A stretch of DNA of 64,000 bases from Hymenobacter rubidus (lineage in GTDB: Bacteria > Bacteroidota > Bacteroidia > Cytophagales > Hymenobacteraceae). Positions 11,036 through 18,608 of the stretch are shown in pieces (position 1 is the first letter of the stretch; each line of letters starts with the position of its first letter). The stretch covers positions 41,790-105,789 of the forward strand of contig NZ_JAERQF010000017.1 in NCBI RefSeq assembly GCF_016734815.1, read 5' to 3'. The notes under the pieces were generated by a model. It made no database searches. It was given only the letters and a program-made list of their open reading frames with translations, and was not told where the DNA came from. The position numbers and the translations under genes were made by a program.

Positions 11036-11635
11036 TTACAATTGGTCGAGCAACCAGAGCACGATGAAAATCAAACCAATCAGCGCGATAATACTCCCGA
11101 TAAATCCGTTGATTAAGCTCACAATCAGGCCTACCAGCAACAGGATGATGCCAATGCGCAGGTTGCCACTTACAGAGCCTTTGGCCACGGAGGCCGAATT
11201 GTCGTGCTGACGCACCGAGCCGGCTTGCTTTATGAGCTTATCGGCTTGCCGGGTCACTTTGCTCAAAGCCAAGCGTTGGACAAGGCTCAACTTGGGCGCC
11301 GGGGTAGCAGTGGTAGTGGCCGCCACCGTAGCTGGCGTGGTAACGGGGGCTGTCCGGGCCGGGGCTGCGGCGGGTTTGGCCGCCACAGCAGCTGGGAGAG
11401 CGGTGCGGGTTTCGGGAGTGCTGCTTGCCGCAGGAGCGGTGGCGGGCACTTCGGTTGCCGCGGGAGTGATGACGGCCGCAGGAGCAGCAGGCACCGGCGT
11501 GGCCATGCGGCTCACGCCGTGGTAAGAACTGCCTTTGGGAAGCATGGCATATTCGGCTCGGTTGCAGCTGCCCAGCATGAGGGCACAGGCCGCCACAGCC
11601 AGGAGTTTAGCGAGGGGAGAGGAGGTGTTTTTCAT
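11036..11635 (-). CDS. Putative lipoprotein with Ala/Pro/Thr-rich linker and C-terminal membrane hairpin
   Basis: The start is set at the ATG at 11635, giving 199 residues, because the lipoprotein signal MKNTSSPLAKLLAVAAC with lipobox LGSC begins there; the longer frame adds an unlikely leader. A linker of about 80 residues rich in Ala, Pro and Thr follows the lipobox. The C-terminus is a very hydrophobic stretch of about 43 residues able to form two membrane segments (GIILLLVGLIVSLI and IALIGLIFIVLWLL). The lipobox plus C-terminal hydrophobic hairpin is a recurrent but functionally uncharacterised layout in this phylum. It is transcribed toward priA and shares its terminator. Function unknown. 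Confidence 0.75.
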   Translation of the reverse strand: MKNTSSPLAKLLAVAACALMLGSCNRAEYAMLPKGSSYHGVSRMATPVPAAPAAVITPAATEVPATAPAASSTPETRTALPAAVAAKPAAAPARTAPVTTPATVAATTTATPAPKLSLVQRLALSKVTRQADKLIKQAGSVRQHDNSASVAKGSVSGNLRIGIILLLVGLIVSLINGFIGSIIALIGLIFIVLWLLDQL

Positions 11636-11858
11636 AAACAATCGGGGGTAAGAAGTAAGCGTAATTGCCCGTTCTACGGCCAAAACGGCAAATAGATGGG
11701 TAGGGCAGGTATTTTAATTGACGACGCCTACCTTGGGCAAGGCGAATGGGCAGCCAACCCACGACGTTGACTGGCGCGGGTCGAAGCCGGTTTTGTGGCT
11801 GAACGCACGGCCTCGATTTGCTGTTGACTAAGCCAATATGTACTTACTTGCAATCCGT

Positions 11859-12659
11859 ATGAGGTACTGTTTTTCAACTTGGCAGCGTGCTTTGGGGGTG
11901 ATGGGAATGAGCAGCAGCGCCGGTTTGCTGGCGTTGGGCTGCACCCAGCTCCCCGCCGAAACCCGCCCCTCGGTCAGCATGGAGCGCCGGATGCAGTCCG
12001 TAGTAGTTACCGATACCAGCGGCTACGAAACCGCCCCGCCCCGCGACCCCAACGGCATTGGCACCTATTACCTGGGCCGCCAGATTGCCCACGTCATGGG
12101 CCACGAAGGCGCCACCTGGCTGGAGCGCAAAGGCCGGCAGCAGGAAGAAGGCACCGACCTCTTACTGAAGGAACTGAAGCTGAAACCCACCGATGTGGTG
12201 GCCGATATCGGTGCCGGCACTGGCTTCTTCTCCTTTCAATTGGCCAAACGGGTACCGAAGGGCCAGGTTCTGGCGGTCGACATCCAGCCCGAGATGATTG
12301 CGGCGCTGCAGGACAACAAGCGCCGGCTGAAAAACACGAACGTTCGCCCCGTGCTGGGCAGCACCACCAACCCCGCCCTGCCCGCCGATAGTGTAGATGT
12401 GGTGCTCATCGTAGATGCCTACCACGAGTTTGACCACCCGCGTGAGATGGGCCGGGCCATTCGGCGGGCGTTGCGCCCCGGCACCGGCCGCCTGGCCCTG
12501 GTTGAGTACCGCGCCGAGGACGCGAATGTGCCCATCAAGCGCATTCACAAGATGACGGTGGCCCAGGCCCGCAAGGAAATGGCCGCCGTGGGCCTGGTAC
12601 TGGCCGATTCCATCGAAACGCTGCCGCAACAACACCTGCTGCTGTTTAAGCGGAAGTAG
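11859..12659 (+). CDS. Class I SAM-dependent methyltransferase with lipoprotein-like signal
   Basis: The N-terminus looks like a lipoprotein signal (MRYCFSTWQRALGVMG then LLALGC). The start at 11859 gives a signal of normal length; an in-frame ATG at 11838 is an alternative. A Rossmann methyltransferase domain follows, with motif I VADIGAGTGFFSFQLA, an acidic end of strand 2 (AVDIQPEM), a VVLIVDAYHEF strand-4 region, and RRALRPGTGRLALVE, as in the ubiE/UbiG-like Methyltransf families. The SAM-binding residues look intact. Substrate is unknown. Export of a SAM enzyme is odd because SAM is cytoplasmic. Either the hydrophobic start is an anchor or SAM is bound before export. It is followed by a nested palindrome element. 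Confidence 0.8.
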   Translation: MRYCFSTWQRALGVMGMSSSAGLLALGCTQLPAETRPSVSMERRMQSVVVTDTSGYETAPPRDPNGIGTYYLGRQIAHVMGHEGATWLERKGRQQEEGTDLLLKELKLKPTDVVADIGAGTGFFSFQLAKRVPKGQVLAVDIQPEMIAALQDNKRRLKNTNVRPVLGSTTNPALPADSVDVVLIVDAYHEFDHPREMGRAIRRALRPGTGRLALVEYRAEDANVPIKRIHKMTVAQARKEMAAVGLVLADSIETLPQQHLLLFKRK

Positions 12660-12661
12660 CG

Positions 12662-12810
12662 GAACCAGTACCCCGAAATTTCATTTCGGTCCGTCTGGGC
12701 GAGGTTCAACATAAAGAAGCTGTTTAGAAAGTCCTGTAAAACGTCCTGCTGACTTTCTACATAGCTTCATCGTTGGGGCGGGCCGAAAGTTCATTTCGGG
12801 GTACTGGTTC
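12662..12810. repeat. 149-bp MITE-like element with 18-bp terminal inverted repeats
   Basis: A perfect 18-bp inverted repeat, GAACCAGTACCCCGAAAT at 12662-12679 and its complement at 12793-12810, extends imperfectly to about 34 nt on each side. It contains the separate palindrome 12716-12768 and ends 20 bp before the queA start codon. No open reading frame fills it. Confidence 0.7.
12716..12768. repeat. Short copy of the GAAGCTGTTTAGAAAGTC palindrome
   Basis: The left end GAAGCTGTTTAGAAAGTC (12716-12733) is identical to the end of the element at 2897. The right end at 12751-12768 is its complement with two mismatches. The long inner palindrome of the other copies is missing, so this is a deletion derivative or minimal form. 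Confidence 0.7.
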
Positions 12811-12829
12811 AATGCCGACCTTTGCGGGC

Positions 12830-14107
12830 ATGAACCCCGACCCGCGCCAGATTTCCATTCACGACTTCACCTACCCGCTACCGGCCGAGCGCATTGCCCC
12901 GGAGCCCCTCCCCGACCGCGCCGCCAGTCGCCTTTTGGTAAGCAGAGACGGTGTTATCTCCGATAAAACCTTTCGCGACCTACCCGGCGAGCTGCCCGCC
13001 GACTCGCTGCTCATTTTTAATGATACCCGCGTGGTACGGGCCCGGCTGCTGGCCCGCCGCCCCACCGGTGGCCAAGTCGAGCTGTTTTGCCTGGAGCCCG
13101 TGGCGCCGCACCGCAGCTTGGAGCTGGCCCTGCAACAAACCGGGAGCTGCACGTGGCGCTGCCTGATAGGCAACGGCCGCCGCTGGAAAGCCGGCCCCGT
13201 CAGGCTGGAATTTGCCACTGCTGACGGCCAGGCCGCCACCCTGCACGCCGAGCGCCAAACCCAGGAGGCCGGTACCGCGCTAATAGCTTTTCGGTGGACA
13301 CCCGCCGAGCTTCCTTTTGCCGAAGTATTGCGGGCCGCCGGCCACCTGCCCCTCCCGCCCTACATCGACCGGCCCGACACGGCCGCCGATGCCGTGCGCT
13401 ACCAAACCGTGTATGCTGCCGCCGAGGGTGCCGTGGCCGCGCCCACCGCTGGCCTGCATTTCACCTCCGAAATCCTGGCCGAGCTTCAGGAAAAAGGCAT
13501 TCAAACGGGCCACATCACGCTCCATGTGGGGGCGGGCACGTTCCAGCCGGTGAAGGCCGACCGCATGGCCGACCACCCCATGCACACCGAGCCCATTTTG
13601 GTGACGGCAGCGCTGCTGCGGCAGTTGCTGGCGCACCGACCCCGCCCGGTGCTGGCCGTGGGCACCACCAGTCTGCGCACCCTCGAAACCCTGTATTGGC
13701 TGGGGGCAGGCCTGTTGCTGCAACCCAACGCGACTGCGCCCGGCTCATCCGAGCTGCTCGTGACACAGTGGCAACCCTATGATATGGCCCCGGAAGCGAC
13801 CCAAATAAGTCCGGAAGAAGCGCTTACTGCGCTGCTGCGCTACCTGGAGGCCCTGGGCACCGATACGCTGGAAGCCAGCACCCGGCTGCTGATTGCGCCC
13901 GGCTACCGCTTTCGGCTGGTTGATGGGCTGATAACCAATTTCCATCAGCCCGAAAGCACCTTGCTGCTGCTGGTAGCCGCTCTGCTAGGCACCGGCTGGC
14001 GCGCCGTGTATGAGCACGCCCTACGCCATGGCTACCGGTTTTTGAGCTACGGCGACAGTTCCCTTCTGCTCCCTGGCTCTGAGCAAATTTTGGCCGCCGA
14101 AGATTAA
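12830..14107 (+). CDS. queA: S-adenosylmethionine:tRNA ribosyltransferase-isomerase (QueA)
   Basis: Transfers and isomerises the ribosyl group of SAM onto 7-aminomethyl-7-deazaguanine in tRNA, making epoxyqueuosine in the queuosine pathway. The start is placed at the ATG at 12830 (MNPDPRQISIHDFTYPLP), giving 425 residues; the longer frame runs into the upstream repeat element. Family motifs are FTYPLPAERIAPEPLPDR, FNDTRVVRARL, LPLPPYIDRPD, APTAGLHFT, TLHVGAGTFQPVK, HPMHTEP and DGLITNFHQPESTLLLLVAAL. It is longer than the E. coli enzyme (356 residues), with extra sequence in the central part. A GACCTTTG element at 12817-12824, a near match to TAnnTTTG, lies right before the start, so its message may have almost no leader. 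Confidence 0.95.
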   Translation: MNPDPRQISIHDFTYPLPAERIAPEPLPDRAASRLLVSRDGVISDKTFRDLPGELPADSLLIFNDTRVVRARLLARRPTGGQVELFCLEPVAPHRSLELALQQTGSCTWRCLIGNGRRWKAGPVRLEFATADGQAATLHAERQTQEAGTALIAFRWTPAELPFAEVLRAAGHLPLPPYIDRPDTAADAVRYQTVYAAAEGAVAAPTAGLHFTSEILAELQEKGIQTGHITLHVGAGTFQPVKADRMADHPMHTEPILVTAALLRQLLAHRPRPVLAVGTTSLRTLETLYWLGAGLLLQPNATAPGSSELLVTQWQPYDMAPEATQISPEEALTALLRYLEALGTDTLEASTRLLIAPGYRFRLVDGLITNFHQPESTLLLLVAALLGTGWRAVYEHALRHGYRFLSYGDSSLLLPGSEQILAAED

Positions 14108-14193
14108 GAAAAAGCTTGGCACAATCCATGCAATAACCTTTGCCAATGGGCCGCGTACAAGCCCCACATCACCCTTTTTCTTTCTCCTTTATC

Positions 14194-14502
14194 ATGAAAA
14201 AAGTAACCCTGTTGCTCGCCCTTTCCGCTTTCGCAACTTCCGCTTTTGCGCAAACTACTCCTTCAACGGAAGTGAAAGTGCGTGACAACGGCACCACCAA
14301 AGTGGTAACCAAAACCGGCAAAACCAACGCTGGTCAGGCCATCGACAATACCAAAGACGCCGCCGGCAACGTAGCCCACAAAACCGGCCACGCCCTGAAA
14401 CGCGGTGCTCAGAAAACCGGCCACGCCGTGAAGCACGGCACCCAGAAAGTGGGCAGCAAAGTAAAAGAGGGCACCGCTAAAATGGAAGCCAAAACCGAAT
14501 AG
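14194..14502 (+). CDS. Small secreted basic repeat protein
   Basis: A 102-residue protein starting at the ATG at 14194, where a clean signal peptide begins (MKKVTLLLALSAFATSAFA, cleavage before QTT). The mature part is short, basic and repetitive: units like AHKTGHALKRGAQ, KTGHAVKHGTQ and KVGSKVKEGT occur in tandem after an NTKDAAGN segment. The pattern of Lys, His and Gly every few residues suggests an amphipathic helical repeat, loosely like late-embryogenesis-abundant or CsbD-like stress proteins, but no family is recognised with confidence. A strong terminator follows directly. Function unknown. Confidence 0.7.
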   Translation: MKKVTLLLALSAFATSAFAQTTPSTEVKVRDNGTTKVVTKTGKTNAGQAIDNTKDAAGNVAHKTGHALKRGAQKTGHAVKHGTQKVGSKVKEGTAKMEAKTE

Positions 14503-14533
14503 ATAGCCCTTCCTAGCCTTCCTTTCCACAAGT

Positions 14534-14566
14534 AAAAAGCCTCGCCACCATTGGCGAGGCTTTTTT
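14534..14566 (+). terminator. Rho-independent terminator
   Basis: Inverted repeat AAAAAGCCTCGCCA / TGGCGAGGCTTTTTT with a short loop and a T-run, after the small secreted protein gene. Confidence 0.85.
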
Positions 14567-14599
14567 GTGCTTTAGCCAGCACGGGCGGTACATTCAGGC

Positions 14600-15025
14600 A
14601 TGGAAATTACGTTGACCACGCCGGCGCTGCTGTTTCCGGCGCTCTCGTTGCTGCTGCTGGCCTACACCAACCGCTTCCTGGGGCTGGCCAATGTGGTACG
14701 CAGCCTCAAATTGCAGTATGTAGATGCCCCACGCGAGCCTCTGCGGCGCCAGATTCAGAACCTGCGCCAGCGGCTGGTCCTCATCCGCAACATGCAGGCC
14801 GTGGGCATTGGCAGCATGTTTGGCTGCGTGCTCACCATGTTTTTGGTGTATGCGGGCCTGAACACCGCCGGCCAGCTGCTGTTTGGGGCCAGCCTACTGG
14901 CGCTGCTGGTGTCGCTGGGCATGGCCCTAGTCGAAATTCAGATTTCGGTGGATGCGCTCAACATCGAGCTCGACGATATTGAAGATGCCGAAGCCCAGCG
15001 CCAGAATGCCCTGCGGTCATCTTAA
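14600..15025 (+). CDS. DUF2721 family membrane protein
   Basis: A 141-residue protein with an N-terminal hydrophobic helix (LLFPALSLLLLAYTNRFL), a charged central stretch (about residues 35-65, RSLKLQYVDAPREPLRRQ), two membrane helices (about 74-95 and 97-118), and an acidic tail. The starting TTPALLFPA block, the ANVVR segment and the later EIQISVDAL match the DUF2721 pattern of small bacterial integral membrane proteins of unknown function. The stop codon overlaps the stop region of the convergent gene on the other strand by a few bases. Confidence 0.75.
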   Translation: MEITLTTPALLFPALSLLLLAYTNRFLGLANVVRSLKLQYVDAPREPLRRQIQNLRQRLVLIRNMQAVGIGSMFGCVLTMFLVYAGLNTAGQLLFGASLLALLVSLGMALVEIQISVDALNIELDDIEDAEAQRQNALRSS

Positions 15026-15312
15026 TTCAGCCCACTGTGGCCGGTGTTGGTTGCTTCGAGGGCGACCGGGCTATCCGACGCCGGCTGGGGCTTTTCGCGC
15101 ACTTCGTAGAGTACGTTCTCGACCACGCCGCGCCCAAACAGGCTCACGCCAGCGTTGAAAACAACCAGCGCGGCGGTGCCGGCAGCGAGCCATTTTGAAG
15201 CAGGCAGGCCCTGGTCTTTGAGGCTGCCGGCCCAGTGCACCATGCTGGCTCCGGCGCCAATGGTGGCCAAGCCCAGCGGGGCAAAAAGCAGCCATTTGGT
15301 TTTGTGCGTCAT
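15022..15312 (-). CDS. Small hypothetical membrane protein
   Basis: A 96-residue protein from the ATG at 15312 (MTHKTKWLLFAPLGLATIGAGAS). It has a first hydrophobic helix at about residues 7-27 and a second at about 40-62 (KWLAAGTAALVVFNAGVSLFG), then a polar tail. This suggests a two-pass inner-membrane protein. No family recognised. It overlaps the end of the convergent DUF2721 gene by 4 bp, so the two may interfere transcriptionally. Confidence 0.65.
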   Translation of the reverse strand: MTHKTKWLLFAPLGLATIGAGASMVHWAGSLKDQGLPASKWLAAGTAALVVFNAGVSLFGRGVVENVLYEVREKPQPASDSPVALEATNTGHSGLN

Positions 15313-15463
15313 AAACAACAAGAAAAAATAAGTGGAGGGAAGGCGTAATGCGGGCCGCCGATGTGCGATTACTCCGGTGGCTTGGCTGCGCCGCGTACCT
15401 TTCGGCTTTTAGCTTACGCACCAAACCCGGCCGTGTTTCGGCACCCGCGCCGCCCCTTGTGTT

Positions 15464-15928
15464 ATGTCGCCCTACGAACAACTGCTCCACCTCGCCTTCA
15501 CCGCGCCAAACGACGTGAAGTACTACCTCACCCCCACTGCCCGCCAGGCCTCCGACCAACTGCGCACCGCCCCGCCCGCCCAACGCCCCTTTCGCTTCGA
15601 GCAAATGCGCCTGGGCCTGGCCATGAGCCTGCTGAAATTGGTGTCGGAACTGGGCGACCACGACGCCAGCCGCCAGGTGCTCGATGTGCTGCACCGCGCC
15701 CTGAACGAGGCCCGCTCGCCGGAGGATATCGACCGCATTGTGGGCCGCGAAGCCCGGCTGTTCGACCGCCTCTACGAAGACCTCTACGTGAACGAGCAGG
15801 GTGAGGAACTGCTCAACCTCTTCGGCCGCACCCTGGATGCGGACGCGCCCGAACTGCTGGAAGAAGTGGCCCAGGAAGGCGTAGACCTGGCCCGCACGCT
15901 GGATTTCAGCGACGATGAAGACGAATAG
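15464..15928 (+). CDS. Hypothetical acidic helical protein
   Basis: A 154-residue soluble protein with no signal peptide or membrane helix. It is predicted to be mostly helical and ends in a strongly acidic tail (DFSDDEDE). It reads as two helical segments, about residues 45-90 (MRLGLAMSLLKLVSELGDHD) and 95-145 (ARSPEDIDRIVGREARLFDRLY). No catalytic motif or known family was recognised. Codon use matches its neighbours. A compact hairpin follows within 15 bp and may end the transcript. Confidence 0.65.
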   Translation: MSPYEQLLHLAFTAPNDVKYYLTPTARQASDQLRTAPPAQRPFRFEQMRLGLAMSLLKLVSELGDHDASRQVLDVLHRALNEARSPEDIDRIVGREARLFDRLYEDLYVNEQGEELLNLFGRTLDADAPELLEEVAQEGVDLARTLDFSDDEDE

Positions 15929-15940
15929 CTGAGCATCGGC

Positions 15941-15980
15941 AGAACGGTCCTGCTGAGCGCAGTCGAAGCAGGACCGTTCT
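15941..15980 (+). terminator. Hairpin with repeat-family core, possible terminator
   Basis: Perfect 14-bp arms, AGAACGGTCCTGCT and its complement, surround a 12-nt loop containing GAGCGCAGTCGA, which is the core of the wider palindrome family. A weak T-rich stretch follows. Confidence 0.55.
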
Positions 15981-16013
15981 GATTTATTTCCCTAACACCT
16001 CACCCCACATTCC

Positions 16014-16925
16014 ATGACCCTGACCATCTTTGGCTTCATTCTGCTCGTGCTTGGGCTGAATGCCTCGCGCTTTTCCGAACGGCTGGAGCGCCTGCGCGGC
16101 GGCCTCCTTTTTTTGGGCGGTGCGTTTATGATACTGGGAGTAGCCCTGAGCACGGTGGTGCAGATTGGGGTGGGCCAGGTGGGCGTACAAACGCTGTTTG
16201 GACAGGTGCAACCCCGCGTGCTCCAGCCCGGATTGAACGTGGTGAACCCGCTGGTGGACGTAACCCGTTTTGATACCCGCACGCAGAACTACACCATGTC
16301 GGCCCAGCACGGCGAAGGTCAGCAGGAAGGCGATGACGCCATTCGGGTGCTCTCGGCCGACGGGCTGGAAGTTGTCATCGACCTGACGGTGCTCTACCAC
16401 GTAGTGCCCGCCCAGGCCCCGCGCATCCTGGCCACCATCGGCGAGGATTACCAGGACAAGATTGTGCGGGCCATTTCGCGCACCCGCATCCGCGACAATG
16501 CCGTGTATTACGATGCCGTGGCCTTGTACTCGACGCGCCGCGAGGAATTTCAAACCCGTATTCTGAACGCCATTGAGAAGGATTTTCGGAGCAGCGGCCT
16601 GCAGCTCGACCAGTTGCTCATCCGCAACATCCAACTGCCGCAATCAGTAAAAACCAGCATCGAAAGCAAGATTTCGGCCGAACAGGACGCCCAAAAAATG
16701 CAGTTCGTGCTCCAGAAAGAGAAGCAGGAAGCCGAGCGCAAGCGCGTGGAAGCGCAGGGCATTGCCGACTACCAGCGCATTGTGAACACCGAGCTCAGCG
16801 ACAAGCTGCTGCAATACGAAACCATCAAGGCCAACCAGGCCATTGCCACTTCGCCCAACGCCAAGGTCATCATCATGGGCAACGGGCGTGGCACAGGCCC
16901 GCAGCTGCTGCTCGGCGACAAGTAA
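16014..16925 (+). CDS. Prohibitin-like SPFH/band 7 membrane protein
   Basis: A 303-residue protein with two N-terminal hydrophobic segments (about residues 1-17 and 30-55). An SPFH domain follows (about 60-230), with VGVQTLFGQVQPRVLQPGLNVV, SADGLEVVIDLTVLYHV and RISRTRIRDN-type blocks typical of prohibitins. A charged coiled-coil (about 225-260, EQDAQKMQFVLQKEKQEAERKRVEAQGI) precedes a C-terminal NAKVIIMGNG stretch. The family assembles into membrane-associated ring complexes and modulates membrane proteases or microdomains. It appears to be transcribed alone, with a clear terminator 14 bp after the stop. Confidence 0.9.
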   Translation: MTLTIFGFILLVLGLNASRFSERLERLRGGLLFLGGAFMILGVALSTVVQIGVGQVGVQTLFGQVQPRVLQPGLNVVNPLVDVTRFDTRTQNYTMSAQHGEGQQEGDDAIRVLSADGLEVVIDLTVLYHVVPAQAPRILATIGEDYQDKIVRAISRTRIRDNAVYYDAVALYSTRREEFQTRILNAIEKDFRSSGLQLDQLLIRNIQLPQSVKTSIESKISAEQDAQKMQFVLQKEKQEAERKRVEAQGIADYQRIVNTELSDKLLQYETIKANQAIATSPNAKVIIMGNGRGTGPQLLLGDK

Positions 16926-16938
16926 AAACCTTTACCAT

Positions 16939-16975
16939 AAAAAAGGCCCGCAACACGAGTTGCGGGCCTTTTTTA
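16939..16975. terminator. Strong terminator after the SPFH gene
   Basis: AAAAAAGGCCCGCAAC-ACGA-GTTGCGGGCCTTTTTTA. The symmetric A and T runs let it serve the minus-strand SusD gene as well. Confidence 0.85.
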
Positions 16976-17045
16976 TGAACCAAGGCTGCGTATCAGCCGG
17001 GGCTATTAAGTCGTCAAGCAAACGTAAACGGATAGTAAAAAGGTG

Positions 17046-17134
17046 GTCATGCTGCGCTTGTCGAAGCATCTCTACTGCAACAGTAAACCTAATGACTTGC
17101 GCGGTAGAGATGCTTCGGCTGCGCTCAGCAGGAC
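17046..17134. repeat. GAAGCATCTC-type intergenic palindrome
   Basis: Imperfect arms of about 31 bp (17046-17076 and 17101-17134) carry the core GTCATGCTGCGC...GTCGAAGCATCTC and its complement. The loop is AT-richer. It lies between the SPFH terminator and the end of susD. Confidence 0.7.
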
Positions 17135-17168
17135 GTTCGAGCGAATACGATTACTTCTGCACGGGTAC

Positions 17169-18557
17169 TTACTTGTAATACTCGTTTTGCTCCAGGTTGG
17201 GGTTGATGTCGGTTTCGCGCTTGGGTATTGGAAAAATTAGGCGAGGAGAATTCCAGGGCAATACGGCGGTGCCGGGCAGTGGCTCGTTTACCGACTCTTT
17301 GTTGCGCTTGAGGTCGCCGAGGCGGAAGCCCTCAAAAGCCAGTTCCAGCTTGCGCTCCAGCAGGATGTCGGCCAGGGTCACGGCAGTGAGCACGGGCGCC
17401 CCTGAGCGGGCCCGCACCCGGTTGATGTCGGCAAGCGGAGTAGCGCCGAGGACGGTGCCGGCGCGCAGGTTGGCTTCGGCCCGGTTCAGCAGCATTTCCG
17501 CCAGGCGTATCACCTTGACGTTGCTGCCCACGCCGTTCACCGCGTCGAACTTACCCGTGAGCCGCTTGCCGCCCGTGGTGGTAAACAGCGTCTTGCGCTC
17601 GTCGGTGGAGGAGTACAGGTTGAAAAACTTGTCCTCGATGGCCACGTCGCCCCGTACTTTGTAGAAAGTGCTAAGGGCGTTGCTGCCGCTCTGGGCCGAT
17701 ATCTGAACGGCAAAAATGTCTTCGGCGGTGTTGGTGGCGCCCGACCGGAACTCGGCCGCGTAGGTCGACGTCAGGGAGAAAGGCCCGGCAGTGGCCCGGT
17801 TGGCCGCGGCGGCGGCGTCGGGAAAGCGGGCCTGCTGCAAGTACACGCGGGACAGCAGGCCGGCGGCCGCATAGTTCGAAATCTCGGCCGAGGCATTGGC
17901 CGCGAAAGCCGGTAGCGCGGTCATGCCCGCGATTTTCGTTTCCGCGTCGGTCAGGTCGAGCAGTATCTGGGCGTACACTTCGGCCACGGTGTTGCGCCGT
18001 ACCTGACTGGTGGCGTCCACTGCTTTGGTGGGCGTGAGCACCAGCGGCACGCCCGGGTTCGCGGACGGGGTGCCGTCGCTCCAGTCCTTGGCGAATTGCC
18101 GCACGAGCTCAAAATACAAGGCCGCCCGGATGAATTTGGCTTCGCCTTCGACCCGGCTCTTCTTGGCGGGCGAGTCGAGCTTGTCGATGTTGGCCAGCAC
18201 GTTGTTGACGCGGTTGATGGTGCTGTAGGCGTTTATCCAGATGGACGACACAAAGCCGTTGTCGCGCAGGATGTTTTTGCGGTAAATCTGGGGCGGGTCG
18301 GCAAACGTGCCCACGAAGGTTTCGTCACCGTTGTCGGCCAGCAGGTCCGACGTGAGCTGAATGTAGCCGCCGTAGCTGAACGTGCTTTGCAGGCCCGTGT
18401 AGCAGCCAACCAGCGCCGCCTCCACATCAGAGGACGTTTGGAGGGCGGTTTCGGCGTTGATGCTGTTGACCGGGTCGATGGACAGCTTTTTGTCGCAACT
18501 GGTGAGGGAGCCTGCCAGCAGCAGCGCCGCGCCCAGCACATAGAATGTTTTTTTCAT
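17169..18557 (-). CDS. SusD/RagB family nutrient-binding outer membrane lipoprotein
   Basis: A 462-residue protein. Lipoprotein signal MKKTFYVLGAALLLAGSLTSC with Cys at 21. The SusD N-terminal TPR-like region and the RagB/SusD C-terminal block are recognisable: SDVEAALVGCYTGLQ, YNTINR-like AYSTINRVNNVLANID, RAALYFELVRQF, NRVRARSGAP, LLERKLELAFEGFRLGDLKR, and a final FPIPKRETDINPNLEQNEYY. These are typical of the lid protein that captures glycans or peptides for the adjacent SusC. It is co-transcribed with the upstream SusC gene (51-bp gap). No enzyme gene lies beside the pair, so the substrate cannot be inferred. Confidence 0.95.
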   Translation of the reverse strand: MKKTFYVLGAALLLAGSLTSCDKKLSIDPVNSINAETALQTSSDVEAALVGCYTGLQSTFSYGGYIQLTSDLLADNGDETFVGTFADPPQIYRKNILRDNGFVSSIWINAYSTINRVNNVLANIDKLDSPAKKSRVEGEAKFIRAALYFELVRQFAKDWSDGTPSANPGVPLVLTPTKAVDATSQVRRNTVAEVYAQILLDLTDAETKIAGMTALPAFAANASAEISNYAAAGLLSRVYLQQARFPDAAAAANRATAGPFSLTSTYAAEFRSGATNTAEDIFAVQISAQSGSNALSTFYKVRGDVAIEDKFFNLYSSTDERKTLFTTTGGKRLTGKFDAVNGVGSNVKVIRLAEMLLNRAEANLRAGTVLGATPLADINRVRARSGAPVLTAVTLADILLERKLELAFEGFRLGDLKRNKESVNEPLPGTAVLPWNSPRLIFPIPKRETDINPNLEQNEYYK

Positions 18558-18608
18558 ACCAAATATGAGTTGAAGGAGGAAACGGGTCGCGCGGTGGCGG
18601 CCCGCCGG

